The position numbers and the translations under genes are program-made. The notes under the pieces were generated by a model. It was not told the DNA's origin. It did no database searches and worked only from the letters and a program-made list of their open reading frames with translations. A stretch of 37,786 bases of DNA from Gemmatimonadaceae bacterium (GTDB lineage Bacteria; Latescibacterota; UBA2968; UBA8231): NCBI GenBank assembly GCA_026706075.1, contig JAPOZM010000071.1:1-37786 (forward strand), written 5' to 3'. Position 1 is the stretch's first letter. Each line of letters begins with the position of its first letter. Below are positions 1 to 8,103 of the stretch, in pieces.

Positions 1-1
1 C

Positions 2-655
2 GATCCCAGCGGCGCCGCCGGCGGCTACATCGACCGCCTCGGGTACACCTTCTGCAGGGGCCGGATCTTCGACACGGTGGAGCGCGACGAGGGGCAGTAC
101 GACCATCGCCGGGAGCTGTTCTGGGCCTGCGGCACGGCCATGTTCCTCCGTCTCGAGGCGGTGCGCGAGGTTGGTCCCCTCGACCCGGACTACTTCATGC
201 ACTTCGAGGAGATCGATCTGTGCTGGCGCCTGCGTCTGGCGGGCTGGCGGATCCTCGCCGTGCCGGAGTCCAGAGTCTTCCACCACTCGGCGCGGTCCCT
301 CCCGGCCGACAGCTTCCGCAAGGTCTACCTCAACCACCGCAACAACCTGGTGGCGCTGATCAAGAACCTGCCCGCCCGCCGCCTGCTGTGGCTCCTGCCC
401 GTACGGGTGCTCCTGGAGCTGCTCGCCTGCGTGCGCTACGCTGTGCGGCGGCCCCTCTGCGCCGCGGGGCCCCTGGCCGGCCTGGCCTGGATCGCCGCCC
501 ATCCGGGAAACCTGTGGCGCCGCCGCCGGGACAGCCGCCGCCTCGCCGCCGCCGGCCGTGAGACGGGAGAGGCGGGCGTGTTCCCCGGGAGCGCTCTGAT
601 CCACTACTACCTGCTGCGACGGCGCACGGCGTCGGCGCTGATGGAGGAGCGCTGA
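2..655 (+). CDS. Family 2 glycosyltransferase, C-terminal part (5' end outside window)
   Basis: The frame is open from the first bases, so the start lies upstream and only about 217 residues are visible. The segment has the end of a GT-A fold typical of family 2 (rhamnosyltransferase/WsaF-like) enzymes: a FWACGTAMFLR stretch followed by HFEEIDLCWRLRLAGW, the usual E/D-x-D acceptor-site motif of the family. After it comes an Arg-rich, partly hydrophobic tail that could associate with the inner membrane. The likely role is sugar transfer onto a cell-surface polysaccharide or lipid carrier; the substrate cannot be read. The stop overlaps the next ATG (TGATG at 653-657), so it is translationally coupled to the flippase-like gene. 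The family call is firm, the acceptor unknown. Confidence 0.85.
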   Translation, partial: DPSGAAGGYIDRLGYTFCRGRIFDTVERDEGQYDHRRELFWACGTAMFLRLEAVREVGPLDPDYFMHFEEIDLCWRLRLAGWRILAVPESRVFHHSARSLPADSFRKVYLNHRNNLVALIKNLPARRLLWLLPVRVLLELLACVRYAVRRPLCAAGPLAGLAWIAAHPGNLWRRRRDSRRLAAAGRETGEAGVFPGSALIHYYLLRRRTASALMEER

Positions 656-1671
656 TGCTGGCCCCCGGACGCCGGAAGGACGGCAGCGGCGACGGCCCGC
701 CCGCCAGGCCGGCCTGGCGCCGTTTCGGCGATCCCCTCCTCAAGCTGATGGTGAGCGGAGGGCTCCTCTACTGGCTGCTGTCCCAGTCCGACCTGCAGGC
801 TTTCGGCCGCGTTCTGGGCCGTACCGACGTCGCCCTCTTCGCGGCGGCGGCCTGTTTCTTCGTGTTGAGCAACGTTCTCGGCGCTGGACAGTGGTACCTG
901 TTGCTGCGCGGCCAGTCCCTCGCTGTCTCTCCGGGGCAGACGGCGGTCGTCTACTGGGTGGGGGTGTTCTTCAACAACCTGCTCCCCGGCAACATCGGCG
1001 GCGACGCCGTGCGCATCTACGACGTGCGCCGCCTCACGGGGGCCACCGGCCGCGCCGCAGCGGCGACCTTCATGGATCGCTTCATCGGCTTGTTCTCCAC
1101 CTGCTGCCTGGCGTTGGGGGCCTGCGCCCTGGTGGCCGAGGTGCGGCGCCCCGGCCTGGTCACCCTCCTCGGCACCGTCTGGCTGACGCTGGCGGCGATG
1201 CTGGCCATGGGGCTGAGCCGGCGCCTCGGCCGGGTCCGGGCCTTCCTCGGCCTGCTGCTGCCGCGCCGCCTCGCGGCGGGCGTCGAGAGGCTGCGGTCCT
1301 CGATCGCCGTCTACCGCGAGCAGACAGGCCTGCTGGCCGCTGCCTGGGCGGTCTCCCTCGGCGTGCAGTTCAGCCGCATCCTCGTCTACTGGGCGGCGGG
1401 ACTGGCCGTCGGCCTTGAGGTGGGGCTGCGCTATTTCATGGGATTCCAGCCGGCGGCGGCGATCGTCGCGGCGCTGCCCATCTCGGTGGGCGGACTCGGG
1501 GTCCGTGAGGGCGTGCTGGTCGAGCTCTTCGGGGGGATCGGGGTCGAGGAGAGTCTCGCCTTCGCCGCCTCCCTGCTGGGCTACGCCGCCGGCATCAGCG
1601 CCAGCGCTCTGGGAGGCATCGCCTTCGTGCTGCGCCGCACCGGCCCGCGGCCCGAGCCAAGGGCCGCCTGA
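655..1671 (+). CDS. Flippase-like integral membrane protein, LPG-synthase TM / UPF0104 family
   Basis: 338 residues with about eight hydrophobic segments after a basic N-terminus. The family signature FFNNLLPGNIGGDAVR lies near residues 105-120, matching the lysylphosphatidylglycerol synthase transmembrane domain (UPF0104/AglD-like). Stand-alone members such as this lack the soluble aminoacyl-transferase domain and are thought to move or modify lipid-linked sugars. The upstream glycosyltransferase overlaps it by one base, and the downstream muramidase starts on the last base of its stop (1671), so the three form an operon with an envelope theme. A role in translocating the glycosyltransferase product is inference from context. 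Confidence 0.85.
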   Translation: MLAPGRRKDGSGDGPPARPAWRRFGDPLLKLMVSGGLLYWLLSQSDLQAFGRVLGRTDVALFAAAACFFVLSNVLGAGQWYLLLRGQSLAVSPGQTAVVYWVGVFFNNLLPGNIGGDAVRIYDVRRLTGATGRAAAATFMDRFIGLFSTCCLALGACALVAEVRRPGLVTLLGTVWLTLAAMLAMGLSRRLGRVRAFLGLLLPRRLAAGVERLRSSIAVYREQTGLLAAAWAVSLGVQFSRILVYWAAGLAVGLEVGLRYFMGFQPAAAIVAALPISVGGLGVREGVLVELFGGIGVEESLAFAASLLGYAAGISASALGGIAFVLRRTGPRPEPRAA

Positions 1672-2837
1672 TGGTCGAGCTCGGCTGCGAGCGGCTTCTC
1701 TCCGACCCGCAGTACTTTCGCCTGGTGGAGGGGCGCCGTGTCGGGCTGGTGACCAATCCCTCCGGCGTCGACCGGCGCCTGCGGGCCACCGCCGACGTGC
1801 TGCACGCCCACGCCGATGTCGAGCTGGTCATGCTCTTCGGCCCCGAGCACGGGATCCGGGGGGACGCCGAGGACGGCGTCGGGGTGGAGTCCGCCGTCGA
1901 CGCCCGCACCGGCGTGCCGGCGGTCAGTCTCTACGGCGAGCGCCGTCAGCCCACCCCCGAGGAGCTCGATCAGGTCGACGTGCTGCTCTTCGACATCCAG
2001 GATGTGGGAGTGCGGTTCTACACCTACCTGTATACCATGAGCCTGGCCATGGAGGCTTGCGCCGAGGCGGGCGTTCCCTTCGTGGTTCTCGACCGGCCGA
2101 ACCCGCTCGGCGGCCTCGTGGTGGAGGGAAACGTGCTCGAGGCGCCGGCCTTCGTCTCCTTCGTGGGGCGTTACCCGATCCCGGTGCGCTACGGCCTGAC
2201 CGTCGGTGAGTTGGCGGGGCTGTTCAACGAGGAGTACGGCATCGGCGCCGACCTGCACGTGGTCGAGATGAGGGGATGGCGGCGGAGCATGCGCTGGCGC
2301 GACACCTCTATCCCCTGGGTGCCGCCGTCGCCGAACATGCCGACCCTGGAGACCGTGGCGGTGTACCCGGGCATGTGCTTCTTCGAGGGGACCAATGTCT
2401 CCGAGGGCCGGGGCACGGCGAGCCCCTTCGAGCAGATCGGCGCGCCGTACATCGACGGTTTCACCCTCGCCGGCCGCGCCGAGGCCCTGGGGCTGCCGGC
2501 CGCAGTCGTCAGGCCGGTCTTCTTCCAGCCGTCCTTCGGCAAGCACGAGGGCCTCTCCTGCGCGGGGGTTCAGCTGCACGTCACGGGAGGCGAGGGCTTC
2601 TCACCCGTGCGCACCGGCTTCCACCTGCTCGCCGCGGTGTGCCGCGGCTGGCCGGAGGAGTTCGAGTGGCGAACGAACCCCGAGGGCATCCACAACTTCG
2701 ACAAGCTCGCCGGCACCGACACGGTCCGCGAGGCCCTGGACGCAGGCGCCGATGTGGACGATTTGATCGACCAGTGGGCGCGGGACCGGCACCCCTTCGA
2801 GGAATGCCGGCGGCGGCACCTGCGCTACTGTGGGTGA
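1671..2837 (+). CDS. DUF1343 / NamZ-type exo-beta-N-acetylmuramidase family protein
   Basis: 388 residues, close to the usual family length. Diagnostic DUF1343 motifs are visible: GLVTNPSGVD near 25-34, LFGPEHGIRGDAEDG near 55-69 and LLFDIQDVGVRFYTYLYT near 105-122. The best-studied member, Bacillus NamZ (GH171), removes terminal MurNAc from peptidoglycan fragments. No signal peptide is evident at this start, so a cytoplasmic or recycling role is likely, although many relatives are exported. The start overlaps the preceding stop by one base, and the conserved region begins within about 20 residues, which supports this ATG. It ends 43 bases before the next gene. Confidence 0.88.
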   Translation: MVELGCERLLSDPQYFRLVEGRRVGLVTNPSGVDRRLRATADVLHAHADVELVMLFGPEHGIRGDAEDGVGVESAVDARTGVPAVSLYGERRQPTPEELDQVDVLLFDIQDVGVRFYTYLYTMSLAMEACAEAGVPFVVLDRPNPLGGLVVEGNVLEAPAFVSFVGRYPIPVRYGLTVGELAGLFNEEYGIGADLHVVEMRGWRRSMRWRDTSIPWVPPSPNMPTLETVAVYPGMCFFEGTNVSEGRGTASPFEQIGAPYIDGFTLAGRAEALGLPAAVVRPVFFQPSFGKHEGLSCAGVQLHVTGGEGFSPVRTGFHLLAAVCRGWPEEFEWRTNPEGIHNFDKLAGTDTVREALDAGADVDDLIDQWARDRHPFEECRRRHLRYCG

Positions 2838-2880
2838 GGCCGCGTTGACCGCGTTTCGAAGGCCGGCTTGATTCTCATCC

Positions 2881-3471
2881 ATGCCGGCGCCGCTCGAACC
2901 AGGCACCTTCCTCATCGCCTCTCTCGGCCTGGAAGACCCCGCCTTCTCCAGGACCATCGTCCTCATCCTGCAGCACATGCCCGATGAGGTCACCCTCGGG
3001 GTGGTCCTCAACCGCCCCCTCGGGGAGCGGGCCAAGCTCTACCCGCGGGAGGAGCTCGACCGCCTGACGCTGGGGATGGGACGGGAGTCCGCCGGCCGCG
3101 GCGAGATGTTCTACCAGGGAGGTCCGGTGGAGCCCGGCTCCCTGATTTTCCTGCACCGGGTGGAGCACCTTCGGGGAGAGGCCACGCCGATCCGCCCCGG
3201 GCTGTTCGCCGGCGGCGATCTCGACTCCCTGCGCGAGTACCGGGCCGGGGCCGGGGAGTCCCCCTTCCTGCGCTTCTTCCTGGGCTATTCGGAGTGGCAG
3301 CCGGGTCAGCTGGAGTCGGAGATCGCCCTCGGCGCCTGGATCCTGGCCCCCGGCGACCTCGACCTGATCTTCAGCGACGATCCGGGGGCGATGTGGCAGC
3401 AGGCCCTGATCGCCCTGGGCGGCAAGTACGTGCCCATGTCCTTCATCCCCGAGGACCCGACCCTCAACTAG
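2881..3471 (+). CDS. YqgE/AlgH family protein (UPF0301)
   Basis: 196 residues, the usual family size. The N-terminus PGTFLIASLGLEDPAFSRTI and the following VILILQH-like and GVVLNRPLG segments are hallmarks of YqgE/AlgH. The family is a widespread soluble protein of uncertain biochemical role; in Pseudomonas it was named for an effect on alginate regulation. The ATG sits directly before the conserved block, so the start is secure. The 3' end overlaps the stop of the opposite-strand PhyH gene by about four bases (3468-3471), a tail-to-tail overlap. It is probably co-transcribed with the preceding envelope genes, 43 bases upstream. Confidence 0.92.
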   Translation: MPAPLEPGTFLIASLGLEDPAFSRTIVLILQHMPDEVTLGVVLNRPLGERAKLYPREELDRLTLGMGRESAGRGEMFYQGGPVEPGSLIFLHRVEHLRGEATPIRPGLFAGGDLDSLREYRAGAGESPFLRFFLGYSEWQPGQLESEIALGAWILAPGDLDLIFSDDPGAMWQQALIALGGKYVPMSFIPEDPTLN

Positions 3472-4436
3472 CAGATCAGACCGCGCTTGGCGCGGATCCC
3501 GTGCAACATGGGGTCGTCGCCGATCCAGCGTTCGTCCACCGGCTCCGAGGCCAGCTGGTAGCGGGAGTCGGAGGACAGCCGGATGCGGTCCGAGCGGTTG
3601 TCGAAACTGGCGTGCATGGTGTACATGCTCAGGACCAGCAGGTCGCCGGCGCGGTAGTCGGCCGTCAGCCAGCGCCCGCCCAGCTCGCGCCGGGTGGCGA
3701 TGGCGTCCGGGGAGTAGTGCCCGCGCCCCTGCCACTCGATCCGCTGCTGTTCCTCGGCGGTCAACTCCCGGCCGGCCGCCTGCGCATCGGGAACGATGCG
3801 GGCCCCGTCCCCCCGGTTCTCGCAGTACATGTCGACGTCGGCGGCGCCGTAGGTGCGGCGCACCTCCTGGAGGCGATGCGACCCCTCGAGGACGAGGAGA
3901 CCGCCGTGCTCGCGGGGAACGTCCCCGAGGGGCGTCCAGGAGGTCCGGAGGTCCTTCGTCCCCCGGCCCATGAAGACCACGTCGTAGTGGGGCTGGGTCA
4001 CCGACGGTCCCGGCATCTTGGCGCGGAACCAGGTGTAGTCGAAGTGGCGTACGGGACCGCCGAGGAGGCCCTCGTAGAAGGCGATCATGGGGCCGGCGTA
4101 CAACACCCGCTCCAAGGGGGCGTTGTCCCTGGCCAGATCGTGGGCGTTGGCCAGGCCGGCCCCGGGGAGCACGACACCGTCCATGAGGGGGTGATCGGTG
4201 TCGTCCACGACTCCCGCCCGCGCCAGCCGCCGCAGCACCTCCCGCCGTGCTTCGAGGACCTCCTCGCGGCACAGCAGTCCGGGCAGGAACAGGTATCCGT
4301 CCTTGGCCAGCCGCTGCCGCTGAGCCTCGGGGTCGCGGGCGATGTCGCGGGAGTGTCGGAGCTCGCCGAGGGCGTCGGCCCCGGCATCCATGGCCTCGCC
4401 GTTGTAGGTCGGTCCGGATTCGATCGCGTCTCTCAT
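3468..4436 (-). CDS. Phytanoyl-CoA dioxygenase (PhyH) family Fe(II)/2-oxoglutarate oxygenase
   Basis: 322 residues from the ATG at 4436; an in-frame TTG nine bases upstream is possible, but neither start has a strong ribosome site. The jelly-roll iron ligands are visible: an HxD in QPHYDVVF, a distal His in TMHASFDN and a following Arg in DRIRLSSDSR that would bind 2-oxoglutarate. PhyH relatives hydroxylate or halogenate many small molecules, so the substrate is unknown. The N-terminal DGYLFLPGLL is also typical. It is monocistronic on this strand: it converges on yqgE at one end and is divergent from the carboxypeptidase at the other, with about 116 bases between the two starts. Confidence 0.88.
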   Translation of the reverse strand: MRDAIESGPTYNGEAMDAGADALGELRHSRDIARDPEAQRQRLAKDGYLFLPGLLCREEVLEARREVLRRLARAGVVDDTDHPLMDGVVLPGAGLANAHDLARDNAPLERVLYAGPMIAFYEGLLGGPVRHFDYTWFRAKMPGPSVTQPHYDVVFMGRGTKDLRTSWTPLGDVPREHGGLLVLEGSHRLQEVRRTYGAADVDMYCENRGDGARIVPDAQAAGRELTAEEQQRIEWQGRGHYSPDAIATRRELGGRWLTADYRAGDLLVLSMYTMHASFDNRSDRIRLSSDSRYQLASEPVDERWIGDDPMLHGIRAKRGLIC

Positions 4437-4552
4437 GCCTGCCAAAGGAAAAAGCCTGATTGCCCTCCGTCCACACCCCTTGCTATCTTAGGCACTCCCC
4501 CGCCCGATTGCTCCATCCATACTCCCGCTGTCCCGAAGACGACGGAGCCTGC

Positions 4553-5695
4553 ATGCGCTCTCTGCTCCGGATCCCTGTACGCCCCCTGTGCCTGGCGTGG
4601 TTGTCCATCACCCCCATCAGCGCTGCCGCGTACGATGTCGGCGGCAACCCGCCTTTCGCCTCCGCCCTGCTGCTGGAGGCCTCCACCGGCTCCGTCCTGT
4701 TCGAATACCGGGCCGATACGCCGAGATCCCCCGCCAGCACCCAGAAGCTGCTGCTCCAGCTCGTGGTCATGGAAGCCCTGGCGGATGGCCGTTTCGCCCT
4801 GACCGACTCCGTCTACACCTCCGCCCGGGCGAGCCGTACGGGAGGGTCCCAGGTCTACCTGCAGCAGGGGGAGGTCTTTCCTCTGTCGGAGATGATGGCG
4901 GCCATCGTCATCTCCTCCGCCAACGACGCCTGTGTGGCGGTGGCCGAGCACATCGGCGGCTCGGTGGAGGGGTTCGTCGCAATGATGAACGCCAAGGCCC
5001 GGGAACTCGGCATGGCGTCGACGCGCTGCGTGAACGTCCACGGACTCGATGACACCCCCCGGGACAAGGGCAACGTGACCACGGCCAGGGACCTCGGTAT
5101 CGTCGCACGGGCCATGCTCCCGCACCGCCGGATCTTCGAGTGGTCCTCGATCCGCATGCGCCCTTTCCGCAACGGCGCCTTCACTCTCTACACGACGAAC
5201 AAGCTCCTCCGCAGCTTTCGGGGGCTCGACGGGTTGAAGACCGGATACACCAAACGGGCGGGGTCGTGCCTGGTGGCCACCGCCCAGCGCCGCGACATGC
5301 GGCTCATCTCCGTCATCATGGGAGCGCGCAGAGAGCGGTTACGGGATCGGGAGACCGCCCGTCTCCTGGAGTGGGGCTTCGCTCACTTCGTCAAGGGGCC
5401 GCTGACCCTGGCGGGTGAGCCGGTCGGCAAGGTTTCCCTCGACTGGGGGCAGGAGCCGGAGGTGGCGGCGGTGACCTCCGACACCTTCGTCGCCGTCCTC
5501 ACTCCGGAGCAGCGCCGGCGGGTGGAGCGGCGGGTGGAACTACCGGAGGAGCAGCCGGCGCCGGTGGCGGCGGGGGATACCCTCGGCGTGCTTCACCTGC
5601 GCCTGGACGACGCCGTCCTCGCCCGGGTCGAGCTCGTCGCCGCCGATTCGGTTGCGCGCATGAGCGTCTGGGAGAAGCTGCTCAGCTACTTCTAG
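4553..5695 (+). CDS. dacA: D-alanyl-D-alanine carboxypeptidase (penicillin-binding protein 5/6 family)
   Basis: 380 residues from the ATG at 4553, chosen because it gives a normal signal peptide (MRSLLRIPVRPLCLAWLSITPISAAA). All three serine-peptidase signatures are present: S-T-Q-K at about 62-65, S-A-N at 122-124 and K-T-G at 228-230. The C-terminal 90 residues fit the PBP5 C-terminal beta domain, ending in a short amphipathic stretch (SVWEKLLSYF) that would anchor the enzyme to the outer face of the inner membrane. The enzyme trims the terminal D-Ala from peptidoglycan pentapeptides. It converges with the MocA gene 23 bases downstream. Confidence 0.93.
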   Translation: MRSLLRIPVRPLCLAWLSITPISAAAYDVGGNPPFASALLLEASTGSVLFEYRADTPRSPASTQKLLLQLVVMEALADGRFALTDSVYTSARASRTGGSQVYLQQGEVFPLSEMMAAIVISSANDACVAVAEHIGGSVEGFVAMMNAKARELGMASTRCVNVHGLDDTPRDKGNVTTARDLGIVARAMLPHRRIFEWSSIRMRPFRNGAFTLYTTNKLLRSFRGLDGLKTGYTKRAGSCLVATAQRRDMRLISVIMGARRERLRDRETARLLEWGFAHFVKGPLTLAGEPVGKVSLDWGQEPEVAAVTSDTFVAVLTPEQRRRVERRVELPEEQPAPVAAGDTLGVLHLRLDDAVLARVELVAADSVARMSVWEKLLSYF

Positions 5696-5718
5696 GCGCG
5701 CGCTGGAGGTGGGGGGCC

Positions 5719-6768
5719 TCAGTAGGCGTCCGGCCTGACGGCCAGCGAACGGTCCTCCAGCGGCAGGGCGATGCGGCGGCCGCCCTCCCGACTCGAGGCG
5801 ACCAGGCCGAGGACGATCTCCTGGCTGCGGCAGGCCAGCTCGATCCCGCCCTGGGTATCGCTGTCTTCGTCGAGAGCTCTCACCAGGTCCTCCATGGCGC
5901 GCAGGGTGCCGCTCTCGATGTGCACCTCCGGACCCGCCGTCTCCTCGAGCCCATGGTCGCCTCCCCTGCGCCAGGTGTAGCCGCTCCCGTTGGACAGGGT
6001 GCGCAGCTTGCCTTCGCTGCCGCAGGCCTCGAACTCGTATCCCCCCGAGGCGACGAAGTAGGCGTGCACGCCGCTGGTGAAGCGCACGTACCCCATCTCG
6101 ATCGGCGGGTCGACGGTCAGGCGCCCCTGCTGCCACTGGTCTTCCGTGAACCGGCAGGTGGCCTGCACGAACTCCGCTTCCCCGTCGCCGGCAAGCATCA
6201 GCAGCATGTCGGCGGCGTGGGTGTGCCCCCACTGGGCCGCGCCCGTTCCGCAGTGCCCGATGACCGCCTGCAACTGGCCGATCCTGCCGTCGTCGATCAT
6301 CTCCCGGGCGTTGCGGTAGAGGTGCACGTAGCGCCGCTGAGTCCCGTAGTTGAACTTGACCCCGTGAGCGGTGACCGCCGCCGCCATGGCGTCGGCCTCG
6401 GCCATCGAGTTGCACAGCGGCTTCTCGCAGTAGATGGCGCGGACGCCGTTCTCGGCGGCGAAGATCGTCACCGGCGCGTGCGGCGAAGGCCGGGTGGCGA
6501 TGCAGACGATGTCCAGTCCCTCCTGGCGAATCATCTCCTCGGGGTCGGTGTACACGGCGGCCGCTCCGTACCGGGCCGCGGCCTCCTCCGCCTTGGTCGT
6601 GACAGGGTCGCAGACCGCCGCCAGCTCCGTCCGGGCGCAGGCGCTGACCGCCGCTGCATGGGAGTACGGCAGGAAGAGCTCGCTGTCGGGACGGCCCTTC
6701 ACCTCGTCGTCGATCGTGGCGCCCATACGCCCGCATCCCACGAGGCCGGCGCGGTAGGTCGAAGCCAT
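5719..6768 (-). CDS. Gfo/Idh/MocA family NAD(P)-dependent oxidoreductase
   Basis: About 349 residues. A Rossmann fold begins at once with AGLVGCGRMG, and the family catalytic-region motif EKPLCNSMAEADAM follows. These enzymes oxidise or reduce sugars, inositols and amino-sugar derivatives. Two ATGs lie six bases apart (6774 and 6768); the second has GAGAGG at ideal spacing, so I prefer it. The substrate is unknown, but the nearby sugar-acid genes suggest carbohydrate metabolism. It is transcribed away from the tRNA gene, whose promoter lies in the 70-base gap upstream of this start. Confidence 0.9.
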   Translation of the reverse strand: MASTYRAGLVGCGRMGATIDDEVKGRPDSELFLPYSHAAAVSACARTELAAVCDPVTTKAEEAAARYGAAAVYTDPEEMIRQEGLDIVCIATRPSPHAPVTIFAAENGVRAIYCEKPLCNSMAEADAMAAAVTAHGVKFNYGTQRRYVHLYRNAREMIDDGRIGQLQAVIGHCGTGAAQWGHTHAADMLLMLAGDGEAEFVQATCRFTEDQWQQGRLTVDPPIEMGYVRFTSGVHAYFVASGGYEFEACGSEGKLRTLSNGSGYTWRRGGDHGLEETAGPEVHIESGTLRAMEDLVRALDEDSDTQGGIELACRSQEIVLGLVASSREGGRRIALPLEDRSLAVRPDAY

Positions 6769-6802
6769 TTCCATCCTCTCTTTCCAGGGGCCGGAGCCGG
6801 CC

Positions 6803-6831
6803 TTGACCGTATTTCGGGCGGGCCGTACGCT
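6803..6831 (+). promoter_or_regulatory. Candidate sigma70-type promoter of tRNA-Val
   Basis: TTGACC at 6803-6808 matches the -35 consensus at five of six positions. TACGCT at 6826-6831 lies 17 bases further on and keeps the TA....T pattern of a -10 element. The predicted transcription start, around 6838, is a few bases before the mature tRNA 5' end at 6843, as expected for a tRNA gene. Confidence 0.55.
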
Positions 6832-6842
6832 CTTGCCTCGTC

Positions 6843-6919
6843 GGGCGATTAGCTCAGCTGGTTAGAGTGCCTGCTTGACATGCAGGAGGTCGCTGGTTCA
6901 ATTCCAGCATCGCCCACCA
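6843..6919 (+). tRNA. tRNA-Val (GAC anticodon), CCA encoded
   Basis: A full cloverleaf can be folded by eye. The acceptor stem GGGCGAT (6843-6849) pairs with ATCGCCC (6909-6915). The anticodon stem CCTGC/GCAGG encloses a seven-base loop with GAC at 6877-6879. The T arm is GCTGG-TTCAATT-CCAGC. The discriminator is A at 6916, and the genome encodes CCA at 6917-6919. The GAC anticodon reads GUC/GUU valine codons. There is no sign of an integrated element or of a direct repeat of the tRNA 3' end nearby. Confidence 0.96.
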
Positions 6920-6925
6920 TGCAAA

Positions 6926-6954
6926 GCTCTGGGGGGTTCCCCCCGGGGCTTTTT
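6926..6954 (+). terminator. Intrinsic terminator of the tRNA-Val transcript
   Basis: GCTCTGGGGGG (6926-6936), a TT loop and CCCCCCGGGGC (6939-6949) form an 11-pair stem with wobble pairs, followed by TTTTT (6950-6954). It begins seven bases after the CCA end. It is the only hairpin in the window that I found with a proper U-tract. Confidence 0.85.
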
Positions 6955-8103
6955 CTATTCCTCATCGGGGCCTGGCTGCACCAACTGTCCCGCCCGGAAC
7001 GTGGCCACCGGCTCCCAGCAGCCCCCGGCCCGTTCAGCGCCCCGGCAGTCCGTCAACCTTCCTTCCACGTTCCACTTCAGCAGCGCCAGGTCGGCGCAGG
7101 CCCCCGGGGCCAGCGTTCCGGCCTCCCCCTTCAGGCCTAGCAGCTTCGCCGGGCGCGCCGTGGCGCGTGCCAGAACCTCGGTCTCGGGCATGCCGGCGGC
7201 GATGAACTTCGACATCGTCCGCGGCAGGTCGTGCCGGGGATTGCTGCCGAGGTGGCGGTTGTACTGATCGGTGGAGACGGTGTCGGGGTAGAACCCCTCG
7301 GCCATGGCGGCCTCGGCGTGGTCAAAGCTGAAGGACTGCATCCCGTGGCAGCCGTCGAACAGGACCCCCCGCTCTCTCGCCTCCCGGACCGCCGGGCGCA
7401 CCCTGCCGCCGGCGAGGATGTTGTCCTCGAGAAAGCTGTAGGTGTAGGTCACCAGATCCCCGGCCCGCAGGTGGGGCAACTGCTCCTCGAGGGGGAAGTC
7501 GCCCTGGAACCGCGGACCGTAGAGGATGGGGCGCCCGCAACGCTCGGCGGCCTCGATACCCCGGCGCATGATCTCCCTCGGATCGTGGGAGATCGCCGGA
7601 CTCCGCATGGTGTTGAAGGCGATGCCCCAGATCTGGTCGCCGGCCGCGGCGGCGGTGGCGGCGCACAGATCGACGTCGGCGTCCTCCAACTGCTCGAAGC
7701 AGTGCTCCCCCCGAGATTCGCCGTGCTTCGACAGGTGCAGGGCCAGTCGCACCCGAGTGCGGCAACCGCCGATCACCTCGTCGCGGTAGGCCGGCCAGTT
7801 GAGCGCTCCGGCGTCGCCCTGGGACATGCAGGTGGTGACCCCCCGAGGCAGGAAGTGCTCGTCCGGGTCGACGCCATAGCGCGAGCCACCGCGCGCCGGA
7901 TGGGCGTGCATGTCCACGAGGCCGGGCAGCAGCAGCGCGTCCGGGTAGTCCAGGGTCTTGGCGGCCAGGCCCTCCACCGCCGGGCCCGAGGCGGCGATGC
8001 GGCCGCCGCGCACCGCGACCACGCCCGGGCCGTCGAGGCCGGTCTCGGCGCAGAACACGCGGCCGGCGGTGATCAGCAGATCGTAGTCGGCCGCGCCGGT
8101 CAT
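6955..8103 (-). CDS. Amidohydrolase / deacetylase family metallohydrolase
   Basis: 382 residues from the ATG at 8103, which overlaps the upstream gene's TGA as ATGA. The metal-site HxH is in PGLVDMHAHPARGG; later metal-binding positions are probably the His in DGCHGMQSF and the Asp in VSTDQYNRH. The end, GTLAPGACADLALLKW, is the standard closing beta-sandwich signature of the amidohydrolase superfamily. It resembles the dihydroorotase-like 'amidohydrolase/deacetylase' branch that acts on N-acyl or cyclic amide bonds. It is the last gene of a minus-strand operon with the Asp-box protein and the rhamnonate dehydratase-like gene. The exact substrate is unknown. Confidence 0.85.
   Translation of the reverse strand: MTGAADYDLLITAGRVFCAETGLDGPGVVAVRGGRIAASGPAVEGLAAKTLDYPDALLLPGLVDMHAHPARGGSRYGVDPDEHFLPRGVTTCMSQGDAGALNWPAYRDEVIGGCRTRVRLALHLSKHGESRGEHCFEQLEDADVDLCAATAAAAGDQIWGIAFNTMRSPAISHDPREIMRRGIEAAERCGRPILYGPRFQGDFPLEEQLPHLRAGDLVTYTYSFLEDNILAGGRVRPAVREARERGVLFDGCHGMQSFSFDHAEAAMAEGFYPDTVSTDQYNRHLGSNPRHDLPRTMSKFIAAGMPETEVLARATARPAKLLGLKGEAGTLAPGACADLALLKWNVEGRLTDCRGAERAGGCWEPVATFRAGQLVQPGPDEE

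Noticed and set aside
6843..6960. tRNA 3' end as a possible integration site of a mobile element.
   Set aside because: I saw no repeat of the tRNA 3' end, no integrase and no phage-type genes in the window.
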